Source of the DNA: Planctomycetota bacterium
GTDB lineage: Bacteria > Planctomycetota > Planctomycetia > Pirellulales > Pirellulaceae
Length of the DNA: 5,291 nt
Direction of reading: 5' to 3'
Assembly: GCA_019347795.1 (NCBI GenBank)
Contig: JAHWKS010000476.1
Location: forward strand, 1-5,291
Of this stretch, positions 1 through 4,443 are shown in pieces; position 1 is the first letter of the stretch, and the number at the start of each line of letters is the position of its first letter. The notes beneath the pieces were generated by a model. That model was not told the origin of the DNA, searched no databases, and saw nothing but the letters and a program-made list of their open reading frames with translations. The position numbers and the translations under genes are program-made.

Positions 1-56
1 TCGGCCTCGGCGAGATCGGCTCCTGTCCCGGCCAGGTAGCTTTCTTTTCCTTCCAT
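1..56 (-). CDS. Possible start of a divergent gene, truncated by the window edge
   Basis: An ATG on the minus strand at 56-54 opens a frame that stays free of stops to the edge of the window. It begins MEGKESYLAGTGADLAEA, which has a protein-like composition, but I recognise no family. The ATG interlocks with the ATG of the plus-strand pseudouridine synthase gene at 55-57 through a shared CATG, so if both are real the two genes diverge with no spacer. Other readings of these bases are possible: on the plus strand one frame ends with TAG at 37-39, one with TGA at 56-58 overlapping the next ATG, and one with TGA at 90-92. Any of these could be the tail of an upstream co-directional gene. Eighteen codons cannot settle it. 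Confidence 0.2.
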   Translation of the reverse strand, partial: MEGKESYLAGTGADLAEA

Positions 57-780
57 GACTGGCGTTCCCACGCTCCCCGAATGGGGCTTTGAGCTGATTT
101 ACGAGGAAGGGCCGTGCTTTGCCGTGTTGAAGCCGGGGGGCGTGCTGACGCAGGGACCGCCGGGCGTCGATAGCATCGAACTGCGGTTCAAGCGGTTTCT
201 CAAGGCTCGCGAGGGGAAGGCGGGCAATGTCTATCTCGGAGTGCCGCATCGGCTGGATCGGCCGGTGTCGGGCGTGCTGCTGTTGGCCCGGCACGTGCGG
301 GCGGCTCGGCGCCTGGCGGAGCAGTTCGAAGGCCGCACCGTGCGGAAGACGTATTGGGCGATTGTCGAAGGCCGCGTCTCGCCGAGCGAAGGCGTGTGGA
401 GCGACTTCCATCGCAAGACGCCCGGCGAGCCGAAGGCGGAGTTGGTCCCGGAGGACCATCCGGAAGGGAAGCCGGCGGTGCTGCGATATCGGGTATTGCA
501 CTGCGAGGCGCGTCGCTCCTGGCTGGAGATCGAGCTGGAGACGGGGCGGACCCATCAGATTCGCGTGCAGGCCGCGGCTCGCGGGCATCCGATTCTCGGC
601 GACGCACTCTACGGAGCGACATCGCTGTTCGGACCGGAAACGGTCGATGAGCGGCAGCGGTGGATCGCTTTGCACGCGCGGTTCATCGCCTTTAAGCATC
701 CGATGACGCGGGAGCCGGTCAGCGTCACCGCTCCGCTATTGCCGCCGTGGAGCGGCGTGGCGCCTCCAGGCGCCGGTTAA
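55..780 (+). CDS. RluA-family RNA pseudouridine synthase
   Basis: This cytoplasmic enzyme isomerises specific uridines in rRNA or tRNA to pseudouridine. The 241-residue protein is a catalytic domain only; no N-terminal S4 RNA-binding domain is present, as in RluA and TruC and unlike RluC and RluD. Seen in the sequence: an opening strand with the VLKPGGVLTQG motif (residues 24-34), the hallmark HRLDRPVSG segment with the catalytic Asp at about residue 68, VRKTYWAIVEG (96-106), and the conserved block LETGRTHQIRVQ followed by HPILGDALYG (161-187). Length and motif order match intact family members. ATG 55 is the only reasonable start, because an in-frame TAG lies at 37-39. No Shine-Dalgarno sequence precedes it. 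The last dozen residues are Pro/Gly-rich and look unstructured. The target uridine cannot be told from sequence, so I give no gene symbol. The gene is followed by a repeat-bearing spacer and is probably transcribed separately from mqnA. Confidence 0.93.
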   Translation: MTGVPTLPEWGFELIYEEGPCFAVLKPGGVLTQGPPGVDSIELRFKRFLKAREGKAGNVYLGVPHRLDRPVSGVLLLARHVRAARRLAEQFEGRTVRKTYWAIVEGRVSPSEGVWSDFHRKTPGEPKAELVPEDHPEGKPAVLRYRVLHCEARRSWLEIELETGRTHQIRVQAAARGHPILGDALYGATSLFGPETVDERQRWIALHARFIAFKHPMTREPVSVTAPLLPPWSGVAPPGAG

Positions 781-802
781 CAACCGATCTCATTTGCGGT
801 TC

Positions 803-823
803 GTGAGGGGTGAAGGGTGGCGG
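803..823. repeat. Three decayed tandem heptamers
   Basis: Three adjacent 7-base units can be read: GTGAGGG (803-809), GTGAAGG (810-816) and GTGGCGG (817-823). They differ by one to three bases. The block lies between a weak 5-bp hairpin just after the pseudouridine synthase gene (AACCG at 782-786 with CGGTT at 797-801) and the larger inverted repeat at 855-950. It may be the eroded edge of the same repeat element, since both are built from short G-rich units containing GTGA. It is short enough that chance in G-rich sequence cannot be excluded. Confidence 0.35.
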
Positions 824-854
824 CGGAGCGTAGCGCCGTGCCAGCAGAAGACGG

Positions 855-950
855 AGTGATGGATTGATGGGTGAATGGAGTTCGGCGAAGAATCATAGGA
901 ACGTAAATCTTCGATTCCTGATTCCTCCAACACTCCATCACTCCAACACT
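855..950. repeat. Intergenic inverted repeat built of octamers (MITE-like or REP-like)
   Basis: The left arm is three tandem octamers, AGTGATGG (855-862), ATTGATGG (863-870) and GTGAATGG (871-878). The right arm is three octamers of complementary type, CCAACACT (927-934), CCATCACT (935-942) and CCAACACT (943-950). AGTGATGG is the exact reverse complement of CCATCACT, and the arms match imperfectly over about 24 bases. The 48-base centre is itself palindromic: GAATCA (890-895) plus GGAA (898-901) pairs with TTCC (915-918) plus TGATTC (919-924), leaving a two-base bulge. A competing stem pairs CGAAGA (886-891) with TCTTCG (908-913). The element has no coding capacity and is richer in A and T than its surroundings. 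The arms-plus-palindromic-core layout suggests a dispersed non-autonomous repeat. I infer this from shape, since only one copy is in the window and no clear target-site duplication is visible. Confidence 0.6.
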
Positions 951-982
951 CCCTCATCGCGGAGCGAAAGGCGACAACGTCT

Positions 983-1010
983 TTGCCGTGAAGTGACCGG
1001 CGCCTATAAT
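983..1010 (+). promoter_or_regulatory. Sigma70-type promoter for mqnA-mqnC
   Basis: A perfect TATAAT at 1005-1010 follows TTGCCG at 983-988 (4 of 6 consensus bases) with a 16-base spacer. Shifting the -35 box by one base gives TTTGCC with a 17-base spacer. Transcription would start near 1017, giving a leader of about 38 bases before the mqnA ATG. The leader contains a small 5-bp hairpin, CGGCC (1028-1032) with GGCCG (1041-1045), ending 9 bases before the ATG. No operator is recognisable. The position just upstream of the operon, in a spacer of otherwise GC-rich DNA, makes a real promoter likely. Confidence 0.6.
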
Positions 1011-1054
1011 CGCGTTTTCCTTGGAATCGGCCGCGCCTGTGGCCGTGAGCTTTC

Positions 1055-1831
1055 ATGGCGAGTCAAGCACGATTACGCATTGGGGCGGTTTCGTATCTCA
1101 ACACGCGGCCGCTCGTTTACGGGCTGGACCGGCTCGCGCCGGAGGCGACGATCGTCTACGACCTGCCAAGCCGGCTGGCGGATGGTCTGGCGGCGGGGCG
1201 ATTGGATGTGGCGCTGATCCCCTCCGTGGAATACCTTCAGGATCCGAGTTACACCCTCGTATCCGACGCCTGCATTGCCTGCCGGGGACCGGTGATGAGC
1301 GTGAAGCTCTTGAGCCGCACGCCGATGCGCCGCATTCGCACGCTGGCCCTCGACGAAGGCTCGCGCACCAGCATTGCCCTGGTGCGAATCCTGCTGGAGC
1401 AGCGGTTCGGGCTGCGGCCCGAGTTGTCGCCGCTTCCCATCGGCGCCCGGGCGGAGGAGGCGACTACCGATGCGTTGCTGCTCATCGGCGATCGGGCGAT
1501 GCACCCGCCGTCGGGGTTCGTCGAGCAATGGGACCTGGGCGAGGAGTGGACCCGCTGGGCGGAGGTGCCGTTCGTGTTCGCGATGTGGACCGCCCGCGCC
1601 GGCGCCGACGTGGGCGAACTGGAATCGGCCTTGATCGCCGCTCGCGACGCGGGAGTGTCGAACCTTCGCGAGATCGCCGAGACCGAGGCGCCGCGGGTCG
1701 GGCTTTCCTTCGAAGCGTGCCTCGGCTACCTGCGAGACAACTTGCACTTCTATCTGGGTTCGCGGGAGCGGCAGGGACTGTACCTGTTCGCCGAGCACGC
1801 CGCCCGCCTCGGTTTGGCGCCGTGCGGATAA
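1055..1831 (+). CDS. mqnA: Chorismate dehydratase MqnA
   Basis: MqnA removes water from chorismate to give 3-[(1-carboxyvinyl)oxy]benzoate, the first committed step of the futalosine route to menaquinone. It is a soluble enzyme with the fold of periplasmic binding proteins. Seen in the 258 residues: the family opening LRIGAVSYLNTRPLVYGL (7-24), DLPSRLADGLAAGRLDVALIPSVEYL (36-61), SDACIACRGPVMSVKLLSR (70-88), the segment LALDEGSRTSIALVRILL (97-114), LLLIGDRAM (141-149), FVFAMWTAR (173-181), and a C-terminal helical part with YLRDNLHFYLG (225-235). No signal peptide is present, as expected for a cytosolic enzyme. The length is slightly below the usual 270-290. ATG 1055 puts the family motif at residue 7. 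Only a weak GTGAG (1045-1049) serves as ribosome binding site. It is the first gene of an operon with mqnC, behind the promoter at 983-1010. Confidence 0.95.
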   Translation: MASQARLRIGAVSYLNTRPLVYGLDRLAPEATIVYDLPSRLADGLAAGRLDVALIPSVEYLQDPSYTLVSDACIACRGPVMSVKLLSRTPMRRIRTLALDEGSRTSIALVRILLEQRFGLRPELSPLPIGARAEEATTDALLLIGDRAMHPPSGFVEQWDLGEEWTRWAEVPFVFAMWTARAGADVGELESALIAARDAGVSNLREIAETEAPRVGLSFEACLGYLRDNLHFYLGSRERQGLYLFAEHAARLGLAPCG

Positions 1832-1833
1832 GC

Positions 1834-1837
1834 GAGG
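1834..1837 (+). promoter_or_regulatory. Weak Shine-Dalgarno sequence of mqnC
   Basis: GAGG lies in the 9-base gap between the mqnA stop codon and the first mqnC ATG. It is 3 bases from ATG 1841 and 12 bases from the in-frame ATG at 1850 (another ATG follows at 1853). Neither spacing is ideal, so the site does not decide between the starts. Ribosomes finishing mqnA could reinitiate at any of them. Confidence 0.35.
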
Positions 1838-1840
1838 ATA

Positions 1841-2998
1841 ATGACTGTCATGATGAACATCAACGCCATCCTCGATAAGGCCGTCGCGGGCGAACGGCTC
1901 ACGCCGGGCGAAGGGCTTGCGCTCCTCGAGACGCACAACCTGCCCGCCCTGGGGCGGGCGGCGGATGCGGTCACGCGGCGGCGCCATCCGGAGAACTACC
2001 GCACCTACAACATCGACCGCAACATCAACTACACCAACGTCTGCACCGCGGTGTGCGACTTCTGCGCGTTCTATCGCGCCCCAAAGAGCGACGAAGGCTA
2101 CGTCCTCCCGCGCGAGGTGCTGCTCAAGAAGGTGGAGGAGACGGTCGCCCTCGGCGGCGACCAGATCCTCATGCAGGGCGGCCTGCATCCCGATTACAAG
2201 CTCGACTGGTACGAGGACCTGCTGCGCGACATCAAGTCGCACTTCCCGCAGGTCAACATCCACGCCTTCAGCCCGCCCGAGCTGCACCACTTCACGAAGG
2301 TTTGCAAGCTGCCGATCCGCACGGTGCTGAAGCGGCTCAAGGAGGCGGGGCTGGGGAGCATTCCCGGCGGCGGCGCGGAAATCCTCGTCGATCGCGTGCG
2401 GCGGGAAATCACCCGCGGCAAGGTGATGACCGACGACTGGCTGAACGTGATGCGCGTCTGGCACCAACTCGGCGGCCGCAGCACGGCCACGATGATGTTC
2501 GGCCACGTGGAGACGCTGGCCGAGCGGATCGAGCACCTGGAGCGGCTGCGGCAATTGCAGGATGAGACGGGCGGCTTCACGGCCTTCATCTGCTGGACGT
2601 TCCAGCCCGAGCACACGGACATGGCCGACATCCCGCCGGCCGGCTCGTTCGAGTACCTCAAGACGCAGGCGGTCGCCCGGCTCTACCTGGACAATTTCCC
2701 CAACATCCAATCGAGCTGGGTCACCCAAGGGCTGAAGATCGGCCAACTGGCCCTCCTCTTCGGCGCCAACGACATGGGAAGCCTGATGATCGAGGAGAAC
2801 GTGGTGGCCGAGGCCGGCACGGTCCACTTCCTCACGCTCCGCCAGATCCGCGAAGCGATCGAAGAGCTCGGCTTCACCCCCCGCCAACGCAACGTCCACT
2901 ACCAGCTCCTCGACGAGTCCTGGGAACGCCGCGCCCTCGCCGCCAACGAGCGAGCCGAGAAGGATCGCCGCGAGGGTCAGTTGCTGCAGTTGGCGTGA
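1841..2998 (+). CDS. mqnC: Cyclic dehypoxanthine futalosine synthase MqnC (radical SAM)
   Basis: MqnC uses S-adenosylmethionine and a 4Fe-4S cluster to cyclise dehypoxanthine futalosine, giving the spiro compound that MqnD then cleaves on the way to menaquinone. The 385-residue protein carries the radical SAM motif C68-TAV-C72-DF-C75 within NYTNVCTAVCDFCAFYR (63-79). Further family landmarks are GGDQILMQGGLHPD (105-118), AFSPPELHHF (142-151), GSIPGGGAEIL (172-182), TMMFGHVET and GGFTAFICWTFQPEHTDM. The Tyr after FCAF and the WTFQP segment point to MqnC, while the sister enzyme MqnE (aminofutalosine synthase) usually has FCAF followed by Ser or another residue and a different segment there. 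It starts 9 bases after mqnA, so translational coupling is likely. The start could be ATG 1841, 1850 or 1853; the N-terminus before the conserved part is not diagnostic. A tandem TGA-TAA ends the gene within a hairpin. Confidence 0.95.
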   Translation: MTVMMNINAILDKAVAGERLTPGEGLALLETHNLPALGRAADAVTRRRHPENYRTYNIDRNINYTNVCTAVCDFCAFYRAPKSDEGYVLPREVLLKKVEETVALGGDQILMQGGLHPDYKLDWYEDLLRDIKSHFPQVNIHAFSPPELHHFTKVCKLPIRTVLKRLKEAGLGSIPGGGAEILVDRVRREITRGKVMTDDWLNVMRVWHQLGGRSTATMMFGHVETLAERIEHLERLRQLQDETGGFTAFICWTFQPEHTDMADIPPAGSFEYLKTQAVARLYLDNFPNIQSSWVTQGLKIGQLALLFGANDMGSLMIEENVVAEAGTVHFLTLRQIREAIEELGFTPRQRNVHYQLLDESWERRALAANERAEKDRREGQLLQLA

Positions 2999-3008
2999 TA
3001 ACGCCAAC
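2989..3008 (+). terminator. Hairpin spanning the mqnC stop codon
   Basis: GTTGGCGT (2989-2996) is a perfect 8-bp reverse complement of ACGCCAAC (3001-3008), with the 4-base loop GATA. The last two sense codons and the first base of the TGA lie in the left arm, and the following in-frame TAA straddles the loop and right arm. No T-run follows on either strand, so it is not a canonical intrinsic terminator. It could stabilise the mRNA 3' end or act with Rho. A terminating ribosome would mask the stem. Confidence 0.45.
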
Positions 3009-3052
3009 ATGAAACCGCGCTAACAACGACCAGCCGCAACCGAGGTAATTGC

Positions 3053-3069
3053 AGGCGTGGGGGACGCCT
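3053..3069. terminator. Hairpin between convergent genes
   Basis: AGGCGT (3053-3058) pairs perfectly with ACGCCT (3064-3069) around a loop of five G. It sits in the 85-base gap where mqnC and the VOC gene converge, 14 bases from the VOC stop codon. There is no clear T-run on either strand. A competing stem, CAGGC (3052-3056) with GCCTG (3076-3080), is also possible. A bidirectional terminator is plausible from position but weak on sequence. Confidence 0.3.
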
Positions 3070-3083
3070 CGATCTGCCTGTGC

Positions 3084-3461
3084 TCACGCCATCGACTCAT
3101 ACTGCACGAGTTCGACTTCCACTCTATCGGGATCGTAGAAGTAGAAACGACGACCGGGCGGGTAGTCGGGCTCGTAGTGAGGCTTGACCCCCAACTGGGA
3201 CAGCCGTTCCCGGTATTCGTCGAGATCATCGACCACGATGCCGAAGTGATTCAGCCCAACCCGCTGATAGTCCACTTCGGCAGTCCCCGGCCGCGGCGCC
3301 TCAAAGAAGGCGATATAGATGTCGTCGTTGCCGACATGCGCCTCCTGCATTGCGGCAGCGGCATCCGCCCGCCAGCGGACATGGAAATCGAACAGCTTGC
3401 AGTAGAAGTCGATGGACCGCTGCAAGTCGGAGACGGTCAGATTCACGTGTTCGAGGATCAT
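3084..3461 (-). CDS. VOC-superfamily (glyoxalase/bleomycin resistance/dioxygenase fold) protein
   Basis: This 125-residue protein is a single VOC domain made of two beta-alpha-beta-beta-beta modules, the fold of glyoxalase I, extradiol dioxygenases and antibiotic-binding proteins. Module one opens with LEHVNLTVSDLQRSIDFY and module two with LNHFGIVVDDLDEYRERL. The expected metal ligands are visible as His5 (EHVN), Glu54 (FFEA), His72 (NHFG) and Glu117 (VEVELVQ), the last in the typical DPDRVEVEL strand. All four are kept, so an active divalent-metal enzyme is likely; the substrate cannot be predicted. I chose ATG 3461 because GAGAG at 3474-3470 sits 8 bases upstream. ATG 3467 (two residues longer) has only a 2-base spacing, and an in-frame TTG at 3476 is less likely. 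It follows the epimerase-like gene by 11 bases, and its ribosome binding site overlaps that gene's stop codon, so the two are probably co-transcribed and coupled. Confidence 0.9.
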   Translation of the reverse strand: MILEHVNLTVSDLQRSIDFYCKLFDFHVRWRADAAAAMQEAHVGNDDIYIAFFEAPRPGTAEVDYQRVGLNHFGIVVDDLDEYRERLSQLGVKPHYEPDYPPGRRFYFYDPDRVEVELVQYESMA

Positions 3462-3472
3462 GGTCATTGCTC

Positions 3473-4360
3473 TCAATTCAACACGTGCTGCAGGGCCGGC
3501 TGCAATTCGGGGAAGCGGAAGGGGAAGCCGGCTTCCTTGAGCCGGTTGGGCAGGACGCGGGCGCTGGCCAGCAGAAGACCTTCGGCCATCTCGCCCAGGG
3601 CGAGCTTCGCTGCGAAGCGGGGAATGGGGAAGATGGTCGGCCTGCGAATGACGCGGCCGAGGGTCTTGGTGAACTCGTAGTTGGTGACCGGGTGCGGCGC
3701 GGCGCCGTTCACCGGTCCGCGGAGGGTCTCGTTCTCCAGGGCGAATCGAATCGCGGCGACGAGGTCGTCAATCGCGATCCAGCTCCACCATTGCCGTCCG
3801 CTCGAGACGCGACCGCCCAGGCCGAGCTTGAACGGCAGCAGCATCGTCGCCAACGGCCCCCCTTCCGCGGCGAGCGTGAGGCCGGTCCGCAGGTTCACCA
3901 CGCGAATGCCCGCCTCCGCCGCCGGACCGCACGCCGCTTCCCACTCGACGCACACCTCGGGCAGGAATCCTTCGCCGGGCGGACTGGATTCGGTCAACTC
4001 CTCATCGCCGCGGTCGCCGTAGTAGCCGATTGCGGACGAGCAGACCATCACCCGCGGACGGCGATCGAGGCGGGCGAGCGACTCGGCCACAAACTCCGTT
4101 CCCGCCTTCCGGCTCTCGCGGATGCGTCGCTTCTTCGCCTCAGTCCAGCGTCCGGCGATATTTTCGCCCGCCAGATGCACCACCGCATCGGCCGCTTCAA
4201 GCTGAGTCAGGTCGATCTTCTTCTCGACGTAATTCCAAATCGCCTCGCCCTCCTTCGGCGACGATCGCACCATCCGCGTCACCTGGTGTCCGTGCTGCTT
4301 GAGGTCGGCCACCAGCCGCGATCCGATCAACCCCGTCGAGCCTGTAACAAAAACGTGCAT
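3473..4360 (-). CDS. TIGR01777-family NAD(P)-binding epimerase-like protein (YfcH/SDR39U1-like)
   Basis: This is an extended short-chain dehydrogenase with a Rossmann fold, a widespread family of unknown substrate that includes E. coli YfcH and human SDR39U1. The 295 residues match the family's usual length of about 300. Seen in order: the dinucleotide-binding TGSTGLIG (6-13), VVHLAGENIAGRWTEAKKRRI (60-80), SSAIGYYGDRGDEEL (108-122), the active-site region usual for the family, LRTGLTL (157-163), GRQWWSWIAIDDL (188-200), where many relatives have His after SWI and this one has Ala, and the C-terminal DUF1731-type part PIPRFAAKLALGEMAEGLLLASARVLPNRLKEAGF (245-279). The frame is open upstream to 4651, but that stretch is spacer plus out-of-frame sulfatase sequence. 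ATG 4360 places the Rossmann motif right at the N-terminus, as in the family. The ribosome binding site is weak. A TGA at 3475-3473 leads into the VOC gene. Confidence 0.93.
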   Translation of the reverse strand: MHVFVTGSTGLIGSRLVADLKQHGHQVTRMVRSSPKEGEAIWNYVEKKIDLTQLEAADAVVHLAGENIAGRWTEAKKRRIRESRKAGTEFVAESLARLDRRPRVMVCSSAIGYYGDRGDEELTESSPPGEGFLPEVCVEWEAACGPAAEAGIRVVNLRTGLTLAAEGGPLATMLLPFKLGLGGRVSSGRQWWSWIAIDDLVAAIRFALENETLRGPVNGAAPHPVTNYEFTKTLGRVIRRPTIFPIPRFAAKLALGEMAEGLLLASARVLPNRLKEAGFPFRFPELQPALQHVLN

Positions 4361-4372
4361 GAGACGAATTTC

Positions 4373-4430
4373 CGTAGAACAGGCGGCCCGCCTGTTCCCG
4401 CATCGGTGCAGGCGAGCCGCCCGCACTACG
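4373..4430. repeat. Pair of adjacent hairpins in the sulfatase-epimerase spacer (REP-like)
   Basis: Hairpin one is GAACAGGCG (4377-4385) with CGCCTGTTC (4389-4397), a perfect 9-bp stem with a 3-base loop. Hairpin two is GTGC and GGCG (4406-4409, 4411-4414) with CGCC and GCAC (4418-4421, 4423-4426), 8 pairs with one A-C mismatch and a 3-base loop. Their cores are related to each other (CAGGCGGCCCGCCTG and CAGGCGAGCCGCCCG), as if duplicated. CGTAG at 4373-4377 could also pair with CTACG at 4426-4430 and close both into one branched structure. The element fills most of the spacer after the sulfatase stop codon. It may end sulfatase transcription or protect the mRNA, although no T-run follows. 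Resemblance to dispersed REP elements is inference. Confidence 0.55.
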
Positions 4431-4443
4431 AGAACCGCACCGC

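Noticed and set aside
781..802. Intrinsic terminator after the pseudouridine synthase gene
   Set aside because: Only a 5-bp stem (AACCG/CGGTT) with a 10-base loop and no T-run is present, too weak to call.
790..1056. 88-residue minus-strand open frame in the spacer before mqnA
   Set aside because: Its sequence is the translation of the inverted repeat and promoter region (for example repeated Ser-Ile-His-Pro from the octamers), so it is not a gene.
1021..1878. 285-residue plus-strand open frame overlapping mqnA
   Set aside because: It is a frame shadow of mqnA, with Arg/Gly/Ala-rich translation and no family resemblance.
1073..3010. 645-residue open frame on the minus strand, antisense to mqnA and mqnC
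   Set aside because: It is a long open shadow of two confidently identified genes, caused by high GC. Its product is low-complexity, rich in Val, Ala, Arg, Leu and His, with no recognisable domain.
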